Of a stretch of 29,556 nucleotides of DNA, positions 7,997 to 16,304 are shown piece after piece. Numbering within the stretch: position 1 is the first letter of the stretch; the number at the start of each line of letters is the position of its first letter. The notes below the pieces were generated by a model. The model saw only the letters and a program-made list of their open reading frames with translations, was not told the origin of the DNA and did no database searches. A program made the translations under genes and the position numbers. This stretch comes from an uncultured Prevotella sp. (GTDB lineage Bacteria > Bacteroidota > Bacteroidia > Bacteroidales > Bacteroidaceae), in assembly GCA_937898715.1 (NCBI GenBank), contig CALEKA010000105.1:1-29556 (forward strand). Reading direction: 5' to 3'.

Positions 7997-8245
7997 ATGA
8001 ACAATTCTCTTTATGATCAGTTCGCTGCACACTTTGCAGCAGATTCCCTCACTTCACTTGTAGACTCATTCAATCGCCAGGTAGGCTGTCGTGGCTTCAA
8101 CTCTGCGCGTGCTGCTCACGACAGGGCGCTTATCAGCGAACTCCTGCGCCGTGGCATTGATCTCTCGGCGGTAAGAAGCGATGGCGCTACTTCGTTTGCT
8201 CATCACGTGAAGCTCGAAGGCAATCGTTTCGTCACGATAGACTAA
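7997..8245 (+). CDS. Small conserved-looking hypothetical protein (82 aa)
   Basis: Encodes an 82-aa soluble protein of unknown function. It has amphipathic helices around YDQFAAHFAADSLTSLVDSF and a basic stretch SARAAHDRALISELLRRGID, then a short strand pair at the end. I recall small proteins of this general pattern in Bacteroidales but cannot name a family. It is an independent unit: a TAnnTTTG promoter and ~105-nt leader upstream, and a strong terminator 31 bp after its stop. There is no membrane segment or signal peptide. It follows the Wadjet operon by 262 bp and has its own promoter, so a defence role is not implied. Confidence 0.75.
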   Translation: MNNSLYDQFAAHFAADSLTSLVDSFNRQVGCRGFNSARAAHDRALISELLRRGIDLSAVRSDGATSFAHHVKLEGNRFVTID

Positions 8246-8276
8246 AAGGTTTTCCATATTCCTATTATAATACAAT

Positions 8277-8316
8277 AAATCCGATGTTCCCGTCTGCTCT
8301 TGGGAACATCGGATTT
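8277..8316 (+). terminator. Strong intrinsic terminator
   Basis: A 15-bp perfect stem, AAATCCGATGTTCCC (8277-8291) with its complement (8302-8316), has a 10-nt loop and a short T run. It lies directly after the 82-aa gene. The A-rich 5' side gives a T-rich tail on the other strand too, so it may also serve the convergent MFS gene. Confidence 0.85.
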
Positions 8317-8339
8317 TGATGTTTATATAAGAATCAGAG

Positions 8340-8379
8340 GCGGCCATCAGTCATGCTTTTTCTGCTGACTGATGGCCGC
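8340..8379. terminator. GC-rich hairpin between convergent genes
   Basis: A 14-bp perfect stem, GCGGCCATCAGTCA (8340-8353) with its complement (8366-8379), has a 12-nt loop containing a T run. It lies between the 82-aa gene and the end of the MFS gene. It has no clear T tail on the minus strand, so it is a weaker terminator candidate than its neighbour. Confidence 0.55.
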
Positions 8380-8425
8380 TAATATTGCTCTATATTACCT
8401 GTGAGGCAAGAAGAGTGGTAGGGAC

Positions 8426-9802
8426 TTATTTCTTGACGTTGGGCTTTTGCAAGCCATAGCCTTTGCGCTTGTCTTCCATGATGAGGAGCAAGGAGATGAT
8501 GATGGCAATGGCGCCGAAGCAAGCGAAGATTGACATGGTCTGCGTGTAGTCGATGGTTTTGCCGTCGGCAAGCGTGTTGGCCTGGTTTACCTTACCAATC
8601 CATACAGGCACAAGGGCAAGGCCAATGTTCTGGATGTAGAAGATGAGCGCGTAGGCCGTACCGAGAAGTTTCATCGGAATAATCTTAGGTACGGAAGGCC
8701 ACATGGCAGAGGGCACAAGGCCGAATGCAATGCCGAGAACGATCATCACTGCGATGGCGAGAATCCATGAGTTGAGAGGCAGGGCAAAGGTGATGTGAAC
8801 GAGGGTGAGGAGAATGCTGCCGATGAGCATGAGCGTGGCACCCTTGCCATACTTATCGTAAATGCTGCCGAAGAAGGGGGTCAAGAAGATGGTGCCGAAA
8901 GGAAGCATGGCTGGGATGAGGCCGGCCACGTTCTCGGGAACGGAGTACTTCATGACCATCAGTTTGGTGGCAAACTTAAGGAAGGGGAATACGCCTGCGT
9001 AGAACATGAGGCAGAGCACAGCTACGTACCAGAAACCGCGATTGCAGAAGAGCGTGCCGAGGTCGGAAAACTTGAATCCTTCTTCGGGTTCGCTATCAAG
9101 TGACGCTGCTGCAGCATCTTCTTTACGATCCATTACGCAATAGACGATGAAGGCTATCATACCTGCGCAGAGCATGGCTGCACCGAGGCCTACGGATGCC
9201 GATACGCCTCCATGAGCCTTAGCAAAGGGAAGTGAGTAGGCAAGTGCACCTGCCGTACCGATACGGGCGAGGGCTACCTGCAAGCCCATTGCAAGGGCGA
9301 GTTCGTGACCGGTGAACCACTTCACGATGACCTTGCTTACTGTGATACCTGCGATCTCGCAACCTACGCCGTAGATGGCAAAGCCGAGGCAGGCGATGAG
9401 CACCTGTGTGTGATAAGTGCCGATGCCGAAGGGAAGAGTGATAGAGCCATCGAAGTCGTGACCTACGGCATACCACTTGATGAGTGCACCGCCAAACATC
9501 AGTACGGTGGACATGATGCCTGTGAAGCGAATACCGAACTTGTCGAGGATGATACCACCGAAGAAGAGGAGAAGGAGAAATACGTTGAAGTAGCCGTATG
9601 CTCCTGAGAAGAATCCGTAGTCATCGCTCGACCATCCTAAGCCGAGACCGCCCTGCTCCTTAGCTGCGGTGAGCAGCGGTTCGAGAGGCGACATTACGTC
9701 GGTGAAGAAATAGCCAAACATCATCGTCACGCTGACAATGACAAGGGCTGTCCAGCGAGCTGACTTGGAGTCGCTGAGCTTTTGTTGAATTTTTTGTATC
9801 AT
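8426..9802 (-). CDS. MFS transporter, MFSD1-like (possible dipeptide carrier)
   Basis: A 458-aa inner-membrane carrier with about 12 hydrophobic segments and a charged central loop (about 225-250, rich in Asp and Glu). The loop between helices 2 and 3 has the MFS signature region LDKFGIR. In the C-terminal half, PSAMWPSVPKIIPMKLLG followed by TAYALIFYIQNIGLA closely follows the pattern of MFSD1-type proteins, whose animal member exports dipeptides from lysosomes. A basic C-terminus faces the cytoplasm. The gene lies 179 bp downstream of a DPP5-like peptidase on the same strand with no terminator between, so dipeptide uptake is a reasonable inference. Other small solutes remain possible. Confidence 0.8.
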   Translation of the reverse strand: MIQKIQQKLSDSKSARWTALVIVSVTMMFGYFFTDVMSPLEPLLTAAKEQGGLGLGWSSDDYGFFSGAYGYFNVFLLLLFFGGIILDKFGIRFTGIMSTVLMFGGALIKWYAVGHDFDGSITLPFGIGTYHTQVLIACLGFAIYGVGCEIAGITVSKVIVKWFTGHELALAMGLQVALARIGTAGALAYSLPFAKAHGGVSASVGLGAAMLCAGMIAFIVYCVMDRKEDAAAASLDSEPEEGFKFSDLGTLFCNRGFWYVAVLCLMFYAGVFPFLKFATKLMVMKYSVPENVAGLIPAMLPFGTIFLTPFFGSIYDKYGKGATLMLIGSILLTLVHITFALPLNSWILAIAVMIVLGIAFGLVPSAMWPSVPKIIPMKLLGTAYALIFYIQNIGLALVPVWIGKVNQANTLADGKTIDYTQTMSIFACFGAIAIIISLLLIMEDKRKGYGLQKPNVKK

Positions 9803-9810
9803 TATGATGA

Positions 9811-9864
9811 GTTTAATCGGTGCTTCGCACCTCGGGTTATAAGTTTAAACAGTGCTTCGCACCT
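9811..9864. repeat. Paired direct repeats with GGTGC-hairpins upstream of the MFS gene
   Basis: Positions 9811-9832 and 9843-9864 are 20 of 22 identical (GTTTAA..C.GTGCTTCGCACCT), with a period of 32 bp. Each holds a short inverted repeat; on the coding (minus) strand the first reads GGTGCGAAGCACC. They lie 9-62 bp before the MFS start codon, in its leader. A threefold TTACTTG repeat follows at 9896-9916. Confidence 0.6.
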
Positions 9865-9981
9865 AAGTTAAGATGGCAGCTTCAGCCTGGTTGTATTACT
9901 TGTTACTTGTTACTTGTTTTTATTGCTTATTACTAGAATGCAGCAAGAATGTAATACTTAATACTTTATACTTAATACTTC

Positions 9982-12156
9982 TTACTTAAGGTATTTATCT
10001 AACCAACGGAAGAAGGTGCGCTGCCAAAGAATGCCATTCTGAGGTTTGAGCACCCAGTGGTTCTCGTCGGGGAAGAGAAGGAGCTGGGCGTCGATGCCGC
10101 GCATGCGAGCTGTGTTGAAAGCCGATTCGGCATGTGTGTATTCTATGCGGAAATCCTTCTGACCATGAATGCAGAGGATGGGGGTGTCCCATTTATCAAC
10201 GTAGAGATGGGGCGAGGTGGTGAATACCTTCTGTATCTGTCCGTCGGCAGCTCTCTTCCAAGGAGCAGAACCCATATCCCAATTGGGGAACCACATTTCT
10301 TCCGTCTCGACGTACTGCTGCTGCGTATTGTAGATGCCATCGTGAGCAATGAATGCCTTGAATCGCTTGTCGTGGTTGCCAGCAAGCCAGTATACGCTGT
10401 AGCCACCGAAGCTTGCGCCTACTGCGCCGAGGTGGTCGCGGTCTACATAAGGCTCTTTACAGATGTCGTCGATGGCGCTGAGATAGTCCTTCATACATAG
10501 GCCTGAATAGTCGCCCGAGATTTCTTCCAACCATTCCATGCCGAAACCAGGCAGACCGCGGCGGTTGGGAGCTATGACGATGTAGTCGTTGGCTGCCATG
10601 ATCTGCATGTTCCAACGGAAACTCCAGAATTGGCTTACGGGCGACTGCGGACCACCTTCACAGAAGAGCAGGGTGGGGTACTTCTTCGTCGGATCGAAGT
10701 GAGGCGGATAGATCACCCAGCAGAGTTCTTCCTTGCCGTCGACAGTCTTGACCCAACGTTCTGCTACCTTGCCAAAGGCTAGGTGGTCGTAGAAGTACTG
10801 ATTCTCGTTGGTCACCTGTAAGGCTGTGGCATTCTTCTTCAAGGGAAGTACGAATACCTCGTCGGCAGCACTCATGCTCTGACGCTTGCAGTAGAGGCTC
10901 TTTCCATCGGGTGAAAGTCCGAGGAGTGAGTAGTCGGCTACGTCGTTGGTGAGGGCTTTGTGCTCACCTCGCAAGTTTGTCTGATAAATGTTGGTCTTAC
11001 CATGCCATACGCCAGTGAAGTAGAGCGTCTGATTGTCGTTGGCCCAGCAGAACTCGTTTACGCCACTTTCAAACTTTTCGGTGACGTAAGTCTTCTTACC
11101 CGTTTGCAGATCGAGCACACAGAGGCGCGCGCGGTCGCTTTCGTAGCCATCGCGCTCCATGCTACTCCAAGCTATATAGCGTCCGTCGGGGGAGAATTGT
11201 GGATTTTGATCGTAGCCCATGTTGCAGTCTTCCTTGGGATGGTTGACGGCTTGATCCTTGAGCGAACGGTCTTCTTCCACGGTGGGAGCCACGTAGTCGG
11301 CGGGCTTGCAGAGGTTCTTGGTAGAACCAGTCGCAAGGTCGTAGAGGAAGATGTCGCTATCCGTGCTGATGGCATAAGCCTTGCCCACCTTCTTGCGGCA
11401 GGTATAGGCAATGGTCTTAGAGTCGGGACTCCATGCCAACTGCTCTATGCCGCCAAAGGGCATCATAGGACATTCGTAAGGCTCACCCTCGAGCAAATCC
11501 TTGGCTGCGCCCACGCGCGAACCATCGAAGTCTGCTACAAAGGGGTGGGGAGCTGATGTTACGTAAGTATCCCAGTGCTTGTACATCAGATCGTTGATGA
11601 CCATGCCAGTAGCAAGAGGTAGATCGGCATCGTTCTTCTGAATACTATGGTTTTGATCCACTTCCATGATGAGAATCACCTTCTTACCATCGGGCGAGAA
11701 GAGGAAGTCGGCCACGTCGCTCGGGGCATTGCTGATCTGCTGGCGGTTGGTTCCATCAGTATTCATCTTCCAGAGCTGACTGCTTCCGCTTTCTGAAGAG
11801 AGGTAGACAATCTCCTTGCCGCCATTGATATAGGTAGCTCCCATTTCGCTCTTCTTGCTTGTGGTGAGTTGTTTTACGGCGCGTGTTTTGAGATTGATGG
11901 AGTAGAGTACAGAGTGGCTTTTGTTTTGCTTTACGCTGTAGTAAGTCACGGCGTAGACGGCCTGCTTGCCGTCGGGCGAAACCTTGAATCCTCCTACACG
12001 ACCCATGGCCCAAAGAGCCTCGGGAGTCATGCGATCGGAAGAGAGCGTAGGCTGCTGTTTGCCAATAAAGTCGGCATCCTGTGCCATTGCTGGTGTTTCT
12101 ATGGTAGCAGAAGCTGCAAGGGCAGTAGCTGTAAGCATGGTTGTAAGTAAGTTCAT
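9982..12156 (-). CDS. dpp5: Secreted S9 dipeptidyl-peptidase 5-like protein
   Basis: A 724-aa prolyl-oligopeptidase-family (S9) enzyme that should remove dipeptides from peptide N-termini in the periplasm. The N-terminus is a signal peptide ending AMA (about residue 25). A beta-propeller follows (about 50-450), with several FSPDGK/LSPDGK blade motifs. The alpha/beta-hydrolase domain (about 470-724) carries nucleophile Ser582 in GASFGGYS, Asp668 in HGQKDFRIEY and His700 in DENHWVL. The spacing and motifs match Porphyromonas DPP5, which prefers Ala and hydrophobic residues at P1. The MFSD1-like carrier lies downstream on the same strand. A terminator at 12182-12239 separates it from the yidC unit. 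Confidence 0.9.
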   Translation of the reverse strand: MNLLTTMLTATALAASATIETPAMAQDADFIGKQQPTLSSDRMTPEALWAMGRVGGFKVSPDGKQAVYAVTYYSVKQNKSHSVLYSINLKTRAVKQLTTSKKSEMGATYINGGKEIVYLSSESGSSQLWKMNTDGTNRQQISNAPSDVADFLFSPDGKKVILIMEVDQNHSIQKNDADLPLATGMVINDLMYKHWDTYVTSAPHPFVADFDGSRVGAAKDLLEGEPYECPMMPFGGIEQLAWSPDSKTIAYTCRKKVGKAYAISTDSDIFLYDLATGSTKNLCKPADYVAPTVEEDRSLKDQAVNHPKEDCNMGYDQNPQFSPDGRYIAWSSMERDGYESDRARLCVLDLQTGKKTYVTEKFESGVNEFCWANDNQTLYFTGVWHGKTNIYQTNLRGEHKALTNDVADYSLLGLSPDGKSLYCKRQSMSAADEVFVLPLKKNATALQVTNENQYFYDHLAFGKVAERWVKTVDGKEELCWVIYPPHFDPTKKYPTLLFCEGGPQSPVSQFWSFRWNMQIMAANDYIVIAPNRRGLPGFGMEWLEEISGDYSGLCMKDYLSAIDDICKEPYVDRDHLGAVGASFGGYSVYWLAGNHDKRFKAFIAHDGIYNTQQQYVETEEMWFPNWDMGSAPWKRAADGQIQKVFTTSPHLYVDKWDTPILCIHGQKDFRIEYTHAESAFNTARMRGIDAQLLLFPDENHWVLKPQNGILWQRTFFRWLDKYLK

Positions 12157-12181
12157 ATAGATAGATTTGTATTTACAAAAT

Positions 12182-12239
12182 AAAAGAAGCTAAAAGCCAA
12201 AACCATAAAGTGTGATAGGTATAGCTTTTAGCTTCTTTT
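12182..12239 (-). terminator. Intrinsic terminator of the yidC gene cluster
   Basis: A 16-bp perfect stem, AAAAGAAGCTAAAAGC (12182-12197) with its complement (12224-12239), has a 26-nt loop. On the minus strand it is followed by a T-rich tail (TTTTATTTTG). It ends transcription of the yidC cluster before the DPP5 gene. Confidence 0.85.
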
Positions 12240-12264
12240 CTGTTAGAATGTTAGAGGTCGTTTG

Positions 12265-12363
12265 TCAGAGTTCTTTGAGCCATTTTCTACCGCTTGGAGT
12301 ATAACTCCATATGAGAAAACCTATGGCAATTGCTGCGGATAATAAATAGAACATTAGTAACAT
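12265..12363 (-). CDS. 32-aa membrane micro-protein
   Basis: Minus-strand ATG at 12363 to TGA at 12265-12267. The product is MLLMFYLLSAAIAIGFLIW followed by SYTPSGRKWLKEL. It has a single hydrophobic helix (about 2-19) and a short basic tail. It starts 3 bp after the stop of the 85-aa membrane protein and sits before the operon terminator, which strongly supports a real gene. I have seen similar tails in Bacteroidales micro-proteins (TP.GK.WL..L), but no function is known to me. It is too short for ordinary gene finders. Confidence 0.65.
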   Translation of the reverse strand: MLLMFYLLSAAIAIGFLIWSYTPSGRKWLKEL

Positions 12364-12366
12364 AAT

Positions 12367-12624
12367 CTATACTCTTTTCATTAATCTGTTAGCTTGGAAT
12401 GCAAAGATAAAAGCAGTTGTTAATCCTAGCAACAATATGGCAAAGTCACTGAAGCAGAATCTATAGTCTTCTCCTCTCATTTGAAGAAGTATGGCTATTA
12501 CTAATCCTCCAATGTATAACTTTGAAATATCGTAGAGGTATTTAGCAAGAGCCTCTCGAGCTACGGCTTTGCGTTCTTCTCTCCTCTCGCGAGCAACCCT
12601 ATTATTGGAAAAGTTACCATTCAT
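12367..12624 (-). CDS. Small two-helix membrane protein (DUF6722-like)
   Basis: An 85-aa protein with a highly charged, basic N-terminus (RVARERREERKAVAREALA). Two hydrophobic segments follow (about 36-49, and about 58-76), then a basic end. The pattern KYLYDISKL then YIGGLVIAILL resembles DUF6722-type small membrane proteins of Bacteroidales. It starts 5 bp after the yidC stop and 3 bp before the 32-aa gene, so it is cotranscribed with yidC. The function is unknown; the two small proteins could be clients or partners of the insertase. The family name is moderately sure. Confidence 0.7.
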   Translation of the reverse strand: MNGNFSNNRVARERREERKAVAREALAKYLYDISKLYIGGLVIAILLQMRGEDYRFCFSDFAILLLGLTTAFIFAFQANRLMKRV

Positions 12625-12629
12625 AACTC

Positions 12630-14528
12630 TTACTTCTGCTGGCGGCGCTGCTGAATCTCTTGCTGGCGCTTCATCATCTCTTCTTGTTGCTTCTGAAGAG
12701 CTTCGAGGCGTGCTGCCAATCCGCTTGGCTTCTTGTTGGGATTGTTCTTGTTGGCCTTGTAGTTGGCCTCAAGTTTGGCAAGGAGTTTCTTGTCGTCAGT
12801 AGTCTTGCGGAGATACCACATGGTCAAGGCGCTGAAGAGGAGCGAGATGAAGTAGTAGTAGTTAAGACCTGCAGAGTACTTATTGAACATGAAGAAGAAG
12901 AACAGCGGCATGAGCATCATCATCCATTGCATCATCTTCATCTGTTGAGCCTGTTCGCCCGACATTGTCTCGCGCTGCTGACGCATGGTCATGAAGCTAT
13001 AGAGCAAGTTGGTAGCGCAGAAGAGGAGGCAGAATAGGCTGAGGTGGTTGCCCAAGCCCCATATGTTCGTGTTCCATGACACGAGCGAATCGTAAGTAGA
13101 GAGGTCGTCTGCCCAGAGGAAACTCTGCTGGCGAAGTTCAATAGCATTCGGTACAAAGTTGAACATGGCAATCCAGATAGGCATCTGGATGAGCATGGGC
13201 AAGCAACCGCCCATTGGGCTTACGCCATATTGTGAATAAAGCGACATGGTCTCTTGTTGACGCTTCATGGCATCTTCTTGCTTCGGATATTTGGCCGCAA
13301 TCTCATCGACTTTAGGCTTGAGCACGCGCATCTTGGCACTGCTCAAGAAACTCTTGCGGGTAGGCACGTATACGATGACGCGGAGCAACAGCGTGATGAG
13401 CAACAATACGATGCCCATGGGTAAGCCCAGACGCGTAAAGAAGTCGAACACATAGAGCGTGAAGAAACGGTTGATCCACTTCACGATAGGCCAACCTAAG
13501 TAGACAAGTCCTTGAAGGTCGTTGTCGTGTTCCGACACCTTGTAGTCGTCCATGCTCTGTAGCAGACGATAGTTGTTGGGGCCGAAGTAGAACTGAAACT
13601 TAGAAGGCTTTGCACCGCTTGCATCGAAGGCTGCCGACATGTTGGCAGAGTAGTTCTTCAAGTAGCCGCTTCCTTCTTCGAGTTGCTCGCTCTTCACGTT
13701 GACGTTCTTCATAGGTTCGGCAGCGAGAAGCACAGAACTAAAGTATTGGTTCTTAAAGGCAATCCAATCTACGCTCTGCGTGACGCTTTCTTCTTTTGTC
13801 TCGTTCTCCGACATTTTCTCAGTGTCGTCGTCGTGCTTCTTATAAGTCAGCGTAGAGTACATGTTTTCGAAGTAGAATCCCTTCTCTTGTTGAGCTACGC
13901 GGTCGTGCCAATCCATTTGGATGGTCTGCGTAGTAGAGGGCAGATATTTCTGCAGTCCGTTGGCCTTTACGGTGAAGTTTACCAAGTAGTTGTCAGTCAA
14001 GAGCTTGTAGTCTACATCAATGCTGGCACCATTGCTGGCTGTGAGGCGCATGGTTACAGTGCTATCGGTCTGGTTGATAGGAGTGAAGTAGTAGTCAGAG
14101 AAATCGAGCGTGCCCTCTTTGGTATCGAGCTTGAAGTTCAGACCAGCGTCTTTAGCGCTATAGAGCAGGAGTGGGTTCTCCTTTTTAGCTTCAAAGTCCT
14201 TGTAGCTCTTGTATTCATTGAGGCGTACTTCGCTGATGGCGCCACCATGAGCGTTGATCTTCACCGTAACCTTTTGGTTCTTCAGCTCTATGGGGGCAGT
14301 CTTTTGCTCCTTCGTGGCTGCGTAGAAGATGTCTGTACTATCGGCGGTAGCCTTGGCGAGGGGAGTCTTATCAGCTGTGCTCTGTTGCTTATTGTCTGCT
14401 GCTTTCTGCGTAGTAGTCTGTTCGGTCTGATCGCTTTGCAGATTGCGCTCTTGATTGGTGTTGTACCAACTGAATCCAATCAGTACAGCTGCCATAAGCA
14501 CCAGTCCAATAATCGTGTTTTTATCCAT
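12630..14528 (-). CDS. yidC: Membrane protein insertase YidC
   Basis: A 632-aa insertase that places membrane proteins into the inner membrane alone or with SecYEG. It has an N-terminal membrane anchor (about 5-22), then a linker rich in Gln, Thr and Lys, and a large periplasmic beta domain (about 70-340). The five-helix core (about 355-590) contains the conserved Arg in LLLRVIVY that lines the hydrophilic groove. It also has the cytoplasmic hairpin (LKPKVDEIAAKYPKQEDAMK) and the GGCLPMLIQMPIW motif. A long basic, Gln-rich C-tail (about 595-632) could contact the ribosome. The length fits Bacteroidetes YidC. It lies downstream of pyrG across 132 bp and heads a tight cluster with two small membrane proteins. 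Confidence 0.97.
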   Translation of the reverse strand: MDKNTIIGLVLMAAVLIGFSWYNTNQERNLQSDQTEQTTTQKAADNKQQSTADKTPLAKATADSTDIFYAATKEQKTAPIELKNQKVTVKINAHGGAISEVRLNEYKSYKDFEAKKENPLLLYSAKDAGLNFKLDTKEGTLDFSDYYFTPINQTDSTVTMRLTASNGASIDVDYKLLTDNYLVNFTVKANGLQKYLPSTTQTIQMDWHDRVAQQEKGFYFENMYSTLTYKKHDDDTEKMSENETKEESVTQSVDWIAFKNQYFSSVLLAAEPMKNVNVKSEQLEEGSGYLKNYSANMSAAFDASGAKPSKFQFYFGPNNYRLLQSMDDYKVSEHDNDLQGLVYLGWPIVKWINRFFTLYVFDFFTRLGLPMGIVLLLITLLLRVIVYVPTRKSFLSSAKMRVLKPKVDEIAAKYPKQEDAMKRQQETMSLYSQYGVSPMGGCLPMLIQMPIWIAMFNFVPNAIELRQQSFLWADDLSTYDSLVSWNTNIWGLGNHLSLFCLLFCATNLLYSFMTMRQQRETMSGEQAQQMKMMQWMMMLMPLFFFFMFNKYSAGLNYYYFISLLFSALTMWYLRKTTDDKKLLAKLEANYKANKNNPNKKPSGLAARLEALQKQQEEMMKRQQEIQQRRQQK

Positions 14529-14549
14529 GTCTGTGTTATAGGGGTTATA

Positions 14550-14654
14550 GGGTTAGTGGGTTAGGAGGTCAAGAAGTAGCCTTGTCTCTATGAGTCAGGA
14601 GACTATTGGGCGAGGATGACTTCTTAACCCTCTAATCTCCTAACCTTCTAACCC
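14550..14654. repeat. Imperfect long inverted repeat between pyrG and yidC
   Basis: The left arm 14550-14577 (GGGTTAGTGGGTTAGGAGG...AAGAAGT) pairs with 14619-14654, which carries about 8 extra bases. Any RNA from pyrG into yidC would form a large hairpin here. It may be an intergenic repeat element or an attenuator; no terminator-like T tail was seen. Confidence 0.55.
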
Positions 14655-14660
14655 GAAGAA

Positions 14661-16265
14661 TCATTTCTTATTTTCAATAGCCGCTTTCACAAAGTTGAGG
14701 AACAATGGGTGCGGTTTCAATACAGTGCTTGAATATTCGGGGTGGAACTGCGTGCCGACGTACCAAGTCAGTGTAGGTATTTCAACGATCTCTACCAAGT
14801 CGGTGTCGGGGTTTGTTCCCACGCATTCCATACCAGCTTCTTCATATTGTGCACGGAAATCGTTGTTGAACTCATAGCGGTGGCGGTGGCGCTCGCGGAT
14901 GATCTCTTTGCCATAGATTTCGCGTACGCGGCTGCCTTCACGCAGTTTGCATTCGTAACCGCCGAGGCGCATGGTTCCGCCCATGTTGGTGATGTTCTTC
15001 TGATCCTCCATGAGGTCGATTACGTTGTGGTCGGTCTTTGCGTCCATCTCGGCAGAGTTGGCGTCGGCATAGCCCAATACGTTGCGGCCGAACTCAATGA
15101 CCATCATCTGCATGCCTAAGCAGATACCGAAGGTGGGGCGATTGTTCTCACGGCAGTATTGAGCAGCAATAATTTTGCCTTCAATGCCGCGTTGTCCGAA
15201 TCCTGGGCAGATCACGTAGCCATCCATGCCTGCAAGCATTTCTGCCACGTTGTTCTTATCGATCTTTTCAGAGTTGATGAAATGGCACTTCACTTTGCGA
15301 TCGTTGTATGTGCCAGCTTGTGAAAGTGCTTCGAGAATGCTCTTATAAGCATCTTGCAGGTCGTACTTACCTACTAAGCCGATGTTGATTACCTCAGTAG
15401 CCTTGTGGCGACGATCGAGGAATGAACGCCATGGGCCCAATCCCGGAGTCTCTCCGACGGGCATGTCGAGTTTGCGGAGAATCGTAGCATCCAATCCCTG
15501 CTCTTGCATGCGCAAGGGCACTTCGTAGATGGTAGGCATGTCGAGGCTCTGTACAACAGCCTCGGGTGAAACATTACAGAAAGCGGCAATCTTACGACGA
15601 AGGCCAATTCCCAATTCGTGTTCGGCGCGGAGCACCAAGATGTCAGGTTGAATACCGAGGCTCTGCAATTCCTTTACAGAGTGCTGAGTGGGCTTTGTCT
15701 TGAGTTCACCTGCTGCAGCCAGATAGGGCACGTAGGTGAGGTGTACGCAGACAGCGTTTTTGCCTAAATCCCACTTAAGCTGACGGATAGCTTCCAAGAA
15801 GGGTTGGCCTTCGATGTCGCCTACCGTACCACCGATCTCGGTAATCACGAAGTCGTACTTCTTTGTCTTTCCCAAGTAGAGCATATCGCGCTTAATCTCG
15901 TCGGTGATGTGAGGAATTACTTGGATGGTCTTGCCCAAGTAGTCGCCGCGGCGCTCTTTGTCTATTACGCTTTGGTAGATACGGCCCGTTGTAAAGTTGT
16001 TGTATCGAGTGGTGTGAATACCTGTAAAGCGTTCGTAGTGTCCGAGGTCTAAGTCCGTTTCCTGTCCATCGTCGGTCACGTAGCATTCGCCGTGCTCATA
16101 GGGATTGAGCGTTCCGGGATCGATGTTGATGTAGGGGTCAAACTTCTGAATCGTGATGTTGAAACCACGAGCCTGCAACAATTTGCCGATCGATGCGGCA
16201 ATAATTCCTTTTCCTAGTGAGGAAGCCACGCCTCCTGTCACGAAAATGTACTTAGTCTCTGACAT
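14661..16265 (-). CDS. pyrG: CTP synthase
   Basis: A 534-aa enzyme that makes CTP from UTP, ATP and glutamine. The N-terminal synthase domain (1-~270) starts KYIFVTGGVASSLGKG (P-loop), followed by the IDPGTLNP and DDGQETDLDLGHYERF motifs. The C-terminal class I glutaminase domain has nucleophile Cys382 in GICLGMQ and His508/Glu510 in FHPEYS. The open frame continues up to 16325, but the protein starts at ATG 16265 by family comparison (MSETKYIFVTGG). That start also leaves room for the -7 box CAAAGTTA (16305-16312, reading TAACTTTG). All catalytic residues are present. Confidence 0.97.
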   Translation of the reverse strand: MSETKYIFVTGGVASSLGKGIIAASIGKLLQARGFNITIQKFDPYINIDPGTLNPYEHGECYVTDDGQETDLDLGHYERFTGIHTTRYNNFTTGRIYQSVIDKERRGDYLGKTIQVIPHITDEIKRDMLYLGKTKKYDFVITEIGGTVGDIEGQPFLEAIRQLKWDLGKNAVCVHLTYVPYLAAAGELKTKPTQHSVKELQSLGIQPDILVLRAEHELGIGLRRKIAAFCNVSPEAVVQSLDMPTIYEVPLRMQEQGLDATILRKLDMPVGETPGLGPWRSFLDRRHKATEVINIGLVGKYDLQDAYKSILEALSQAGTYNDRKVKCHFINSEKIDKNNVAEMLAGMDGYVICPGFGQRGIEGKIIAAQYCRENNRPTFGICLGMQMMVIEFGRNVLGYADANSAEMDAKTDHNVIDLMEDQKNITNMGGTMRLGGYECKLREGSRVREIYGKEIIRERHRHRYEFNNDFRAQYEEAGMECVGTNPDTDLVEIVEIPTLTWYVGTQFHPEYSSTVLKPHPLFLNFVKAAIENKK

Positions 16266-16304
16266 TTTGTACTCTGAATTGAAAGTTTCGAATGTTTCAG
16301 CTTG

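Noticed and set aside
10960..11556. 198-aa plus-strand open frame
   Set aside because: It lies fully antisense to the DPP5 gene, whose propeller and catalytic motifs are intact. It is a codon-bias shadow.
13683..14564. 293-aa plus-strand open frame
   Set aside because: It lies antisense to yidC across the periplasmic domain. It has no family pattern and its end runs into the intergenic repeat.
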